Assembly (NCBI GenBank): GCA_900315755.1 | Contig: ONAI01000013.1 | Coordinates: 1-33,957, forward strand | DNA: 33,957 nucleotides | Direction of reading: 5' to 3' | Source of the DNA: an uncultured Ruminococcus sp. | Lineage (GTDB): Bacteria; Bacillota; Clostridia; Oscillospirales; Ruminococcaceae | Shown: piece by piece, positions 9,438 to 16,511 of the stretch | Layout of the letters: each line of letters starts with the position of its first letter | How positions within the stretch are numbered: the first letter of the stretch is position 1 | Position numbers and translations under genes: made by a program | The notes under the pieces: model-generated | What the model saw: the letters and a program-made list of their open reading frames with translations, nothing else | What the model was told of the DNA's origin: nothing | The model's database searches: none

Positions 9438-10631
9438 ATGGATTTTTCAACAGCTAATCACAAGTTGACAATTTACCTTAAAGGAAGCTTGGATTCTGCA
9501 CATTCAGACAGGATCGAAAAAAGTGTAAGAGAGATATGCGATGATAACATCGGGCTTCCGCTGGTATTTGATATGTGCAGAGTTGATTATATATCGACCG
9601 AAGGCATCAGAACTCTGCTGAGATTCAGAAACTCGGATGATGAGAAAATTCATGTCATAAACGTATCTAACAGCTTATACGAACTCTTCATGGCAGGCGG
9701 TTCGGGGGATATGTTCGAGATACGCCGCAAGCCGCGTACTCTGTCGCTGAAAGGGCTTAAACTTGAGGCAAGCAGCGATTCGATAAAGCTTTACAGAGTT
9801 GACGAATATTTCTGGCTGAAGGTCAATCTGAAGAAGAATACCATTGATGATATTGATAATGAGAATATTATTGCGCGTTCAGCGTTCATAAACGGCATAC
9901 CGGCAGAAATTGCCTATGAGATAGTATATACTGAGGAGGGCTGCGGTCAGCTTTACGAGCTTTCGGATGCACATATGCTTGCAGCTGCACTCTATCTCAA
10001 TCCTGATAAGATAAGCTACTATACCCGCGTTTTCGCCGGATTTATGAAGGATGTACACTGCACTGAAATGGAAGGCGCTGATTTGCCGGATGCTAAGAGA
10101 GAATTGCAGTATGCGCTTGAAAAATCAAAGAAGTATTTTTCCGAAGAAGACTATAACATGATGTATGATCTTCTTGCAACTATACCGGATAAGAACACCT
10201 TCCTTTACGGTGATTTCGATACTGAGGGAATAATGCTGAAATACGGCTCTCCGTTCTTTGTGGATTTTGCAAATGCCCATGTTGGACATCCTGTTTTTGA
10301 TCTCGCCGATATTTACATAGCCTACTGTATGAACGAGGAAGATACCTCAATGCTTACACTTAACGGAAGCTGGTACGACGGAACAGGCTTTACGGATGAT
10401 ATGCGCGAATCGCTTTTCCGGACTTTTATTTCCGAGTATTTCCCGTGCAGTGAAGAAATAAGGCATAAGCGCGTAGAGTTCATAAGAGGGATAGCTTATC
10501 TCAAGCTTATACTTGCGCCGGCTGTGGACAACGAAACGGTAACAGAGGAAATGATGAAGCCTCACAGACGTTTTGCAAGGATGTACCTGATGAACGATGT
10601 TTATGATCTTATAGGCAAGCTTGATTTCTGA
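9438..10631 (+). CDS. STAS domain fused to an aminoglycoside-phosphotransferase-like kinase domain
   Basis: The start is ATG 9438, with AGAGGA 7 bases upstream; the in-frame GTG at 9420 has none. The product has 397 residues. Residues about 1-95 look like an anti-sigma-factor-antagonist (STAS) domain: LVFDMCRVDYISTEGIRTLL carries the usual D/S/xEGxxxLL pattern. The C-terminal half resembles APH/choline kinase folds, with YGDFDTEGIML where families have HGDLHxGNIL, and FVDFANAHVGHPVFDLADIY matching the IDxxxAxxGxPxxDLA metal-binding segment. The Brenner histidine is Tyr and the conserved Asn is Gly, so activity may be altered or lost, although both catalytic and metal Asp positions remain. It probably acts in a phosphorylation-linked signalling switch in the cytoplasm, with unknown target. 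It is transcribed alone. Confidence 0.72.
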   Translation: MDFSTANHKLTIYLKGSLDSAHSDRIEKSVREICDDNIGLPLVFDMCRVDYISTEGIRTLLRFRNSDDEKIHVINVSNSLYELFMAGGSGDMFEIRRKPRTLSLKGLKLEASSDSIKLYRVDEYFWLKVNLKKNTIDDIDNENIIARSAFINGIPAEIAYEIVYTEEGCGQLYELSDAHMLAAALYLNPDKISYYTRVFAGFMKDVHCTEMEGADLPDAKRELQYALEKSKKYFSEEDYNMMYDLLATIPDKNTFLYGDFDTEGIMLKYGSPFFVDFANAHVGHPVFDLADIYIAYCMNEEDTSMLTLNGSWYDGTGFTDDMRESLFRTFISEYFPCSEEIRHKRVEFIRGIAYLKLILAPAVDNETVTEEMMKPHRRFARMYLMNDVYDLIGKLDF

Positions 10632-10742
10632 AAGATATGAAAAATGAATCTGAATTACACGGCCACGGCATAATATATAACTAATTGTATATATTGACCA
10701 AAATATTACAAGAGTGTATCGGTAATACGTTTATTCGACACA

Positions 10743-10771
10743 TTGACTTTTTTTCAAGATAATGTTATCAT
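10743..10771 (+). promoter_or_regulatory. Predicted sigma-A promoter of the U32-like gene
   Basis: TTGACT (10743-10748), a 17-bp spacer and TATCAT (10766-10771) make a strong promoter about 45 bp before the start at 10818. AAGGAG (10801-10806) is the ribosome binding site. The following gene uses many C-ending codons (CTC, ATC, TAC) and AAG, as expected for high expression. Confidence 0.7.
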
Positions 10772-10817
10772 TAAATTACTTTGAATAGTTTTAATTTATT
10801 AAGGAGTTGTCAAAATC

Positions 10818-12269
10818 ATGAATACAGATTCAATTTCATTTGACCTTGGCTGTAATTTTGATTACAAGCTATTTGATTTTGTCGATCAGTACGACAAGAA
10901 ACACGCTATCACAAGCTTTTTCGGTAAACTCAAGCACGATGGTCTTCCGGGCGGACGTACCGCTTCTATCATCCCTGATTTCACACTTGATGAACTCAGC
11001 GATTACGTTAAGGAATGTCAGAAGCGTGATATTACATTCAATTATCTCATAAATCCTCTTTCTATGGATCAGAACGAGCTTGATCCGGTTGTCGGAAAGA
11101 AGATCAGAGACTTCATCCATACTCTTTATGATATGGGCATCAAGGCTTATACACTCAATTCACCTATCCTTGTAAAATACGTTAAGAGAGAGTTCAAGGA
11201 CGCTTTCGTTACTCTCGGTCTCTATGCTTATCCTACAACTATCCAGCATATCGAATACTGGCGTAACTGGGGCGTTGATGAGATCACTCTCGATCACGGC
11301 TTCAACAGAAAATTTGATATTCTCAGGAATCTTCTTACTCAGTATAAGGATACAGACCTTCATCTCCGTGTTATAGCTAACAATCTCTGCCTCAGAGAAT
11401 GTCCTTTCCGTCTTGCACACGGTTCGTTCGTAGGTCATTCAGATCCTGAGAAGTTCTCAATGGACTATTCTCTTGTAAACTGTGCATATAAGAAGGTAAC
11501 AAATCCGGCTGCTATACTTACAGCTGAATTCATCCGTCCTGAGGATGTTCACTACTACCGCGAGCTTGCTGAGGAGACCGGTAACAAGCACTTCTCTATC
11601 AAGCTTATCGACAGAACAAGAACTACCGATTTCCTCCATAGAGTAGTTAAGGGCTACATGGAAGAATCATACGACGGAAATCTTCTCGACATCGTAAACT
11701 GGCCTCAGGCTAAGACTATTGCAACACGTCCCGATCAGGCAAAGGACGGTATGCCCGCAGGCGCTCCTCCAATGGGAATGCCGGCAGGTGGACCTCCAAT
11801 GGGAATGCCGGCAGGCGGACCTCCTCCGTGGGTAATGGAAGGCAGACCTCCAAGACCGGGTGAGCCTGAGGAATGGGCAAAGGCACATGGTATCACAGCA
11901 CCTCCGGCAGGTATGCCAGTTGGCGGACCTCCGATCGGCGCACCTAAGATGAGATGGATGGAATTCCTCAAGCCTGAAGCTATGATGGCTTACGGAAGAA
12001 CTATGCACCTTCCTAAGATCTATGTTGACAACAAGAAGCTCGACGGCTTCCTTGAGCATTTCATCAATAACAACAACTGCGCGAAGTCACTCTGCGTAAA
12101 CGACATTCTCGAAGAAGGTCAGACCGCACCAAATGCCTGCGCTCACTGCAGCAACTGGGCTAAGAAGGTCATCTCTTACGACGAGGCAGAGGTTGCACAG
12201 TGGAAGCAGCTCTGTGCAGGTGTTCTCCATAGCATCGAGGACGGCTCTATCTACCGTGAAATGGCGTAA
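10818..12269 (+). CDS. Peptidase U32-related protein with internal Gly/Pro/Met-rich repeat and Cys cluster
   Basis: The protein has 483 residues. Its first 300 residues resemble U32-family TIM-barrel proteins (related to YegQ and UbiU/UbiV): a strand-helix series with LYDMGIKAYTLNSPILVKYV and WGVDEITLDHGF, followed by NNLCLRECPFRLAHG, which fits the Cys-containing N-C-x-x-C-x-x-R-x-x-H region. Residues about 311-377 are an unusual low-complexity insert built on PPMGMPAGG units, repeated at DNA level with a 27-bp period. The C-terminal part has further cysteines (NNNNCAKSLC, NACAHCSN), suggesting an Fe-S or zinc site. In U32 relatives such cysteines bind [4Fe-4S] and act in RNA or ubiquinone hydroxylation; proteolysis is uncertain. 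It has its own strong promoter and a terminator at 12287-12320 that may also serve the convergent DUF1858 gene. Function is not known. Confidence 0.68.
   Translation: MNTDSISFDLGCNFDYKLFDFVDQYDKKHAITSFFGKLKHDGLPGGRTASIIPDFTLDELSDYVKECQKRDITFNYLINPLSMDQNELDPVVGKKIRDFIHTLYDMGIKAYTLNSPILVKYVKREFKDAFVTLGLYAYPTTIQHIEYWRNWGVDEITLDHGFNRKFDILRNLLTQYKDTDLHLRVIANNLCLRECPFRLAHGSFVGHSDPEKFSMDYSLVNCAYKKVTNPAAILTAEFIRPEDVHYYRELAEETGNKHFSIKLIDRTRTTDFLHRVVKGYMEESYDGNLLDIVNWPQAKTIATRPDQAKDGMPAGAPPMGMPAGGPPMGMPAGGPPPWVMEGRPPRPGEPEEWAKAHGITAPPAGMPVGGPPIGAPKMRWMEFLKPEAMMAYGRTMHLPKIYVDNKKLDGFLEHFINNNNCAKSLCVNDILEEGQTAPNACAHCSNWAKKVISYDEAEVAQWKQLCAGVLHSIEDGSIYREMA
11764..11826 (+). repeat. 27-bp tandem repeat coding for PPMGMPAGG
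   Basis: The unit CCTCCAATGGGAATGCCGGC plus AGGTGGA occurs twice with one T/C change (AGGTGGA, AGGCGGA) and then decays. It stays in frame and extends as a Gly/Pro/Met-rich protein stretch up to about 11947. Copy number is likely to vary between strains by slippage. Confidence 0.75.
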
Positions 12270-12286
12270 ATTCAACTATATACATA

Positions 12287-12320
12287 AAAATGCACGTTCC
12301 AGAGCGGAACGTGCATTTTC
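12287..12320 (+). terminator. Bidirectional intrinsic terminator between U32-like and DUF1858 genes
   Basis: A perfect 14-bp stem joins AAAATGCACGTTCC (12287-12300) and GGAACGTGCATTTT (12306-12319), with loop AGAGC. T-rich sequence follows on the plus strand, and AAAAA before the stem gives a T-run on the minus strand. It sits between two converging genes. Confidence 0.85.
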
Positions 12321-12353
12321 TTTGCTGTAACTTATCCAGTATAAAGTGGAATA

Positions 12354-12554
12354 TCAGCCGTTTACCTTGTCGTTGAGAGCTTTAACGAGTTCATCGACAT
12401 TTACACCGTGTACAGCAGCAGCTTCCTCGATAGTCTCCATCTGAGAAGCAGGACAGCCGAGACAGTGCATACCTATGCTGAGAAGGATAGGTGAAACATC
12501 GGTATCAAGCTGAAGAAGTTCGCCGATCCTTGTGTCTTTTGTGATCTGAGCCAT
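12354..12554 (-). CDS. DUF1858 small redox-disulfide protein (ScdA/hybrid-cluster-associated type)
   Basis: The 66-residue protein has the DUF1858 layout: a short N-terminal helix (ITKDTRIGELLQLDTDVSPI), then GMHCLGCPASQMETIEEAA, where the CxxC pair (HCLGCP) is the family's redox or metal site, and a helix ending VDELVKALN. Relatives occur alone, next to hybrid cluster proteins, or as the N-terminal domain of ScdA/YtfE-like iron-sulfur repair proteins. A role in nitrosative stress, Fe-S handling or thiol redox is likely but unproven. AGGAGG lies 9 bases before the start. The gene is monocistronic, with an extended -10 promoter and a palindromic operator candidate at 12594-12607. Confidence 0.85.
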   Translation of the reverse strand: MAQITKDTRIGELLQLDTDVSPILLSIGMHCLGCPASQMETIEEAAAVHGVNVDELVKALNDKVNG

Positions 12555-12593
12555 AGTAATAAACCTCCTGAAAGCTTTAAAGTAGCTGGGGAC

Positions 12594-12625
12594 GTATCAG
12601 CTGATACAGATTCCCACTGATTATA
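12594..12625 (-). promoter_or_regulatory. Extended -10 promoter and perfect palindrome in front of the DUF1858 gene
   Basis: On the minus strand TGATATAAT (TATAAT at 12625-12620) is an extended -10 element. A TTGACA on the same strand is 22 bp upstream, too far for a normal -35. The perfect 14-bp palindrome GTATCAGCTGATAC (12594-12607) would lie at about +6 to +19, a classic repressor position. The upstream TTGACA is itself half of an inverted repeat, TTGACA-N6-TGTCAA (12636-12653). Confidence 0.55.
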
Positions 12626-12664
12626 TCATAGCATTTTGACACAGATTTGTCAAGTCCGGAGCGG

Positions 12665-12693
12665 TTGACATTTTCAATGGAATGTGGTAGAAT
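12665..12693 (+). promoter_or_regulatory. Sigma-A promoter of the M23 peptidase gene
   Basis: A perfect TTGACA (12665-12670) is followed by a 17-bp spacer and TAGAAT (12688-12693). Transcription should start near 12700, which rules out a start codon at 12647 and fixes ATG 12725, preceded by AGGGGA. Confidence 0.8.
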
Positions 12694-12724
12694 TTTAATA
12701 CAAATTGTAAAACAGGGGATAATT

Positions 12725-14014
12725 ATGGTGAAAAAATTTATAGGAACAGTGATCGCAGCTGTTTCAGCGGCAATGCTGATAATACCGGAGATTTCACATT
12801 CTGCGGTTTATAGCGCGTCTGCGGCGGATGTTACCGCCGTCTGGCCGCTGTCGTCGGATTATACCGAGATTACGACAACTTTTGATCCCGGACGCAACGA
12901 AGAGGATGGTACCGGACACAACGGTATTGACATCCCTGCACCGCAGGGAACTGACATCCGGGCAGTGCGCGGCGGCGAGGTAGTCCTCGCTGAATGGCGT
13001 GACGGCTACGGGAATATGATCGTCATACATCATGCTGATATAGGCGTTTACACTTTCTACGCCCACACGAATACTATCGACGTTGTTGAGGGCGATGATG
13101 TGTCACGAGGTGAGACCATAGCAACAGTCGGCAATACCGGTGCCTCATACGGCAATCATCTTCACTTCGGTATATGTGATACGCTTATCAACGGCTGGCC
13201 GGATGTAACCTTCTTTGATCCGCTTACGTATTTTGAATATACTGATGCGGATGTTCCGGACATCCCTCATGATGTTTGCAATTGCACAGACGATTATGCA
13301 GGCATATACAGAGTAGTTGACGTTGATGATTACCTCAACATGAGAAGCGGTCACGGAGTTGGCTTTTCGTTGGTAGGCAAGATACCGGCAGGAGCTGAGG
13401 TCAGGGTAACGAAGGCGGACGGCTCATGGGCGCACGTTGAGTACGAGGGCGTTACTGGTTATAGTTCGATGTATTACCTTGAAAGGATAGAACTTCCGGA
13501 GAGCGGAATGAAAATTGATGCTCAGACCGTGCCGCCGGAAAAGCATATGTGCGGCGACTACTTCTATGTTAAGGGCATTATTACCTCTAATCTACCGATA
13601 AAGAGAGTATGGGGCGGAGTCTATACAACTGATAATGTACCTACTGATGTATACTGCGAGGACACTCCGGATACAATCAGTTATGACCTTTCAGCTTATT
13701 TCGATTATCTTCTTGAATTTGACAAGCTTCCGGAAGGGGAGTACATTTACCGTATCGAAGCTGAGGATTCAGAAGATAACAAGTATGTGCTGATCGAATC
13801 GGGATTTAAAGCGGAGCTCATACATCCGGCAGGTGATGCCGACCTCGACGGTGAACTTACTATCGCAGATATTGTGACCTTTCAGAGCTTTCTCCTTGGA
13901 AAGTCTGAACTCAACCAAAAGCAGTACAAATATACCGATATGAACGGCGACGGTAAGTGCAACGGATATGATCTGATCTTGTTAAAGCGTGAATATTTTG
14001 GAAAAATGGCATAA
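12725..14014 (+). CDS. Secreted M23 peptidase with SH3 domain and C-terminal dockerin
   Basis: The product has 429 residues. A signal peptide covers about 1-34 (MVKKFIGTVIAAVSAAMLII). The LytM/M23 zinc metallopeptidase domain has His65 and Asp69 (HNGID), FYAHTN and HLHFG (His145, His147), the complete zinc and catalytic set for cleaving peptide crosslinks in peptidoglycan. A bacterial SH3 domain follows (about 193-252, LNMRSGHGVGFSLVG, typical of wall binding), then an Ig-like beta-sandwich (about 258-365). The last 60 residues form a type I dockerin with duplicated calcium loops, DADLDGELTIAD and DMNGDGKCNGYD. The dockerin implies docking on a cohesin of the cellulosome or cell surface, unusual for a wall peptidase. 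Start selection follows the promoter and ribosome binding site. Confidence 0.9.
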   Translation: MVKKFIGTVIAAVSAAMLIIPEISHSAVYSASAADVTAVWPLSSDYTEITTTFDPGRNEEDGTGHNGIDIPAPQGTDIRAVRGGEVVLAEWRDGYGNMIVIHHADIGVYTFYAHTNTIDVVEGDDVSRGETIATVGNTGASYGNHLHFGICDTLINGWPDVTFFDPLTYFEYTDADVPDIPHDVCNCTDDYAGIYRVVDVDDYLNMRSGHGVGFSLVGKIPAGAEVRVTKADGSWAHVEYEGVTGYSSMYYLERIELPESGMKIDAQTVPPEKHMCGDYFYVKGIITSNLPIKRVWGGVYTTDNVPTDVYCEDTPDTISYDLSAYFDYLLEFDKLPEGEYIYRIEAEDSEDNKYVLIESGFKAELIHPAGDADLDGELTIADIVTFQSFLLGKSELNQKQYKYTDMNGDGKCNGYDLILLKREYFGKMA

Positions 14015-14069
14015 AGTCTGCGCGGAAACATTAGTAATTTGTTTAGTGTGGAGAAAAAGCATACGGCGC

Positions 14070-14098
14070 TTGATATTTTTTCTACAATGTGATATAAT
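14070..14098 (+). promoter_or_regulatory. Sigma-A promoter of the ThrE-like gene
   Basis: TTGATA (14070-14075), 17 bp, then a perfect TATAAT (14093-14098). Transcription starts near 14105, so the hairpin at 14103-14129 would form the very 5' end of the transcript. Confidence 0.75.
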
Positions 14099-14102
14099 AT
14101 TC

Positions 14103-14135
14103 TTCCGGTGAACTTATTGCTTGCCGGAATTTTTT
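14103..14135 (+). promoter_or_regulatory. 5'-end hairpin with T-run in the ThrE-like leader
   Basis: TTCCGG (14103-14108) pairs with CCGGAA (14124-14129), extended by wobble pairs to 9 bp, and is followed by TTTTTT (14130-14135) and the ribosome binding site AAGGAG. It looks like an intrinsic terminator yet lies between promoter and gene. It may be an attenuator, an mRNA-stabilising 5' hairpin, or chance. Confidence 0.4.
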
Positions 14136-14150
14136 ATAAGGAGTCTGAAA

Positions 14151-15473
14151 ATGAGTAAATTCAGAAAACAGCATATGCCGATAGAATGGCATGATGTGGT
14201 GGACACTGAAAATATACAGCCGGCTGTTGAGGCAACTCTTAGAGAGAAGTCGCTGCTTGTAGGAAGAGTAGGACTGATGATGCTTTCAGTCGGAACGGCG
14301 GCATGGCGCGTCAGAGCGTCGATGAACAAGATCTCCCGTGCGCTCGGGATAGTGTGTGTGGCTGATATAGGACTCCTTTCAATTGAGTATACCTGTATGG
14401 AATCAGGCGAGACTTTTACAAATGCTCTTTCGCTCAGCACAACAGGAATCAACACCGATAAGCTTACAGAACTTGAAGCATTTTCTGACGGATTTGCAGA
14501 ACGTGCGGACAGGTATTCAATAGAGCAGTTCCACACGATACTTGATAAATTCCAGTCAATGCCGGCAAATTATAAAGCGATAAATCTTGCGCTGGCGGCT
14601 GCACTTGCCTGCTGCGGGTTCACATTTCTGCTCGGAGGCGGTTTAGTTGAAATGATACTTGCGTTTTTCGGCGCAGGTGTCGGACAGTTCGTGCGTAAGA
14701 AGCTTATAGATCAGCATATAACTCTTCTTGCAAATGTTACGGCAGGAGTTGCGGCTGCCTGTACTACATATGTGCTGCTGATGAAAGCAGCAGAATCGCT
14801 GCTGGATGTCTCGGCGGTGCATCAGGCAGGATATATATGCTCAATGCTGTTCATAATACCGGGATTTCCGCTGATAACCGGCGGTCTTGACCTTGCAAAG
14901 CTGGATATACGCTCGGGGCTTGAAAGAATTACATATGCTGTACTGATAATCGGTATGGCAACGCTGACTGGTGCAATGCTCGCGTATGCGTTCAGATTCC
15001 ACCCCTCGGAGTTCACTGAACAGGCAATAGACGACAGGCTGAAGATAGCGTTCCGTCTGATAGCAAGCTTCTGCGGAGTATACGGCTTCTCATTTCTTTA
15101 CAACAGCAAGCGTAAAATGGCATTCACCGCAGGACTTATCGGTATGGTAGCCAACACTCTCAGGCTTGAACTCATAGACTTCACGAGTATCCCCGTACCT
15201 ATGGCGGCATTTATCGGCGCACTTTCGTCAGGTCTTCTGGCTTCGCTGATAAGAGAAAGGACTGTTTATCCGCGTATTACGCTTACAGTGCCTTCGATAG
15301 TAATTATGGTGCCCGGAATGTTCATGTACAAAGCAGTGTATTATCTGGGCAATAACGATATGACCTCGGCTTCGCTCTGGTTTGGAAAAGCGATACTCAT
15401 AGTAGCTTCACTTCCGCTTGGAATAGTATTTGCGCGAATATTCACAGATAAGAATTTCCGCAAGAGCAGCTGA
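14151..15473 (+). CDS. ThrE-like threonine/serine exporter family membrane protein (both halves fused)
   Basis: ATG 14151 follows AAGGAG by 8 bases; the in-frame TTG at 14121 lies inside the leader hairpin. The 440-residue protein begins with a cytoplasmic domain of about 140 residues (MSVGTAAWRVRASMNKISRA-like, the DUF1212 part of ThrE), with about ten membrane segments after it. The second half (from about 290) matches the DUF3815 part, including VPSIVIMVPGMFMYKAVYYL. ThrE proteins export threonine and serine with the proton gradient. Many Firmicutes carry the halves as two genes; here they form one chain. Its substrate is not shown by the sequence. It is transcribed alone and ends before a bidirectional hairpin. 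Confidence 0.83.
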   Translation: MSKFRKQHMPIEWHDVVDTENIQPAVEATLREKSLLVGRVGLMMLSVGTAAWRVRASMNKISRALGIVCVADIGLLSIEYTCMESGETFTNALSLSTTGINTDKLTELEAFSDGFAERADRYSIEQFHTILDKFQSMPANYKAINLALAAALACCGFTFLLGGGLVEMILAFFGAGVGQFVRKKLIDQHITLLANVTAGVAAACTTYVLLMKAAESLLDVSAVHQAGYICSMLFIIPGFPLITGGLDLAKLDIRSGLERITYAVLIIGMATLTGAMLAYAFRFHPSEFTEQAIDDRLKIAFRLIASFCGVYGFSFLYNSKRKMAFTAGLIGMVANTLRLELIDFTSIPVPMAAFIGALSSGLLASLIRERTVYPRITLTVPSIVIMVPGMFMYKAVYYLGNNDMTSASLWFGKAILIVASLPLGIVFARIFTDKNFRKSS

Positions 15474-15480
15474 ACATAAG

Positions 15481-15516
15481 AAAAAGGCAGATACTTCTCA
15501 TGTATCTGCCTCTATT
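15481..15516. terminator. Bidirectional terminator between ThrE-like and ArsC-like genes
   Basis: AGGCAGATAC (15485-15494) pairs with GTATCTGCCT (15502-15511), a perfect 10-bp stem with a 7-base loop. On the minus strand it is followed by TTTTT, making it a strong terminator for the cobO-ArsC operon. On the plus strand the trailing sequence is only moderately T-rich. Confidence 0.8.
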
Positions 15517-15521
15517 ATTGC

Positions 15522-15872
15522 CTATTTAAGCAGGGAAGTCCATTCGCTTTCTTTGAAGCCGACAAGCACTTTTCCGCCGTTTATGAGCAGAGGACGCTTC
15601 ACAAGCATACCGTCACTTGCAAGCAGATCGAGCTGCTCGTCTTCGGACATATCCGGAAGCTTGTCTTTGAGTTCCAGCGAACGATAGAGCATACCGCTGG
15701 TGTTGAAGAACTTTTTCAGCGGAAGTCCGCTTGATCTGTACCACTCAGCGAGCTCCTCACGCGAAGGGTTATCAGTTTTTATGTCGCGCAGATCGTAGCT
15801 GATACCGTTTGAATCGAGCCATTTCTGCGCTTTCTGACAGGTCGTGCATTTGGGATAGCAAATAAACAGCAT
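15522..15872 (-). CDS. ArsC/Spx-family thioredoxin-fold protein
   Basis: The protein has 116 residues, the normal family length. The N-terminal CYPKCTTCQKAQKWLD has a CxxC pair (CTTC) in the thioredoxin-fold position, and the C-terminal half has the family's RPLLING and VGFKESEW segments. Relatives include glutaredoxin-coupled arsenate reductases, YffB and the Spx/MgsR transcription regulators. The CxxC pair and the absence of an ars operon fit a YffB/Spx-like reductase or regulator better than a dedicated arsenate reductase. It lies 15 bases after cobO with AAAGGAG as ribosome binding site, so it is co-transcribed and ends at a strong terminator. Confidence 0.85.
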   Translation of the reverse strand: MLFICYPKCTTCQKAQKWLDSNGISYDLRDIKTDNPSREELAEWYRSSGLPLKKFFNTSGMLYRSLELKDKLPDMSEDEQLDLLASDGMLVKRPLLINGGKVLVGFKESEWTSLLK

Positions 15873-15887
15873 AGTAATTCTCCTTTG

Positions 15888-16400
15888 TTAGTATTCGATG
15901 CCTTTTCTGGCTGTAATGCCCTTCTGGTACGGGTGCTTTACCGCCGTGATCTCGCTTATGTAGTCAGCGGCAGATGCGAAGCTTTCCGGCGGCTTGCGTC
16001 CGGTGAGTATGACCTCGCAGTTACGGGCTGTCTCAGTAAGTGTATACGCCTTTTGTCTGTCAACGAATCCCTTTTCGTAAGCATCGAGGAATTCGTCAAG
16101 AATGAGCATATCTGCACCTCCGGATGACGCGGTTCTGAGGGCATCATCGAGCATATCTCCGAGTTCGCAGGTGAGGGCAGCGAGCTCTTCCTCGTTCATC
16201 AGGAAAGTGAATTTATCACAGCATCTGCACGTTCGGACAGTAATATTTTCAAGCGAATCCAGAACTCCTATCTCCGAGGAACTGCCGTTTTTCAGAAACT
16301 GCACAAAGTATACCCTCATACCTGCGCCTGAAGCGCGTACAGCAGCCCCGATCGCGGCAGAGGTCTTGCCCTTGCCGTTTCCGCAATAGATCTGAAGCAT
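15888..16400 (-). CDS. cobO: Cob(I)yrinic acid a,c-diamide adenosyltransferase
   Basis: The 170-residue enzyme belongs to the CobA/CobO/BtuR family, which transfers the 5'-deoxyadenosyl group from ATP to cob(I)alamin precursors or to salvaged corrinoids. The P-loop is GNGKGKTSAAIG (residues 7-18). The family signature follows: VYFVQFLKNG, ADMLILDEFLDA and ILTGRKPPESFASAADYISE, ending with HPYQKGITARKGIEY. It is cytoplasmic. No other cobalamin gene is nearby, which fits salvage rather than de novo synthesis. It is the first gene of a two-gene operon with the ArsC-like gene and is divergent from the HAD gene. Confidence 0.93.
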   Translation of the reverse strand: MLQIYCGNGKGKTSAAIGAAVRASGAGMRVYFVQFLKNGSSSEIGVLDSLENITVRTCRCCDKFTFLMNEEELAALTCELGDMLDDALRTASSGGADMLILDEFLDAYEKGFVDRQKAYTLTETARNCEVILTGRKPPESFASAADYISEITAVKHPYQKGITARKGIEY

Positions 16401-16417
16401 AGTATCACCTCAAATAT

Positions 16418-16446
16418 ATATTACCACAATGGGACAAACATTTCAA
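16418..16446 (-). promoter_or_regulatory. Predicted promoter of the cobO operon
   Basis: On the minus strand TTGAAA (16446-16441), 17 bp, TAATAT (16423-16418). Its -35 box is only 6 bp from the -35 box of the divergent HAD promoter, so both could share a regulator or polymerase competition. Confidence 0.6.
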
Positions 16447-16452
16447 GTCTTA

Positions 16453-16481
16453 TTGACAATACTGTGACAAAGCATTATAAT
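16453..16481 (+). promoter_or_regulatory. Perfect consensus sigma-A promoter of the HAD gene
   Basis: TTGACA (16453-16458), a 17-bp spacer and TATAAT (16476-16481) give a 12-of-12 match. The ribosome binding site AAGGAGA lies before ATG 16512. Confidence 0.85.
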
Positions 16482-16511
16482 AGTATTTAGTTTTGCAGAA
16501 GGAGATTTTGG

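Noticed and set aside
9346-9468. 40-codon open frame (MRKIQQSVIYYHNMAVSG...) with a faint HipA N-terminal look
   Set aside because: The best ribosome binding site is 14 bases away, the frame overlaps the STAS gene start, and similarity to HipA is too weak to trust.
11764-11947. Repeat array resembling CRISPR
   Set aside because: The repeats are in frame and directly tandem without spacers; they code for a Gly/Pro/Met-rich segment.
11735-11971. Minus-strand open frame rich in Gly and Pro
   Set aside because: It is a mirror of the repeat in the U32-like gene, and all other minus-strand frames there are shadows as well.
12647-12724. N-terminal extension of the M23 peptidase
   Set aside because: It contains the perfect promoter (12665-12693); the signal peptide begins at 12725.
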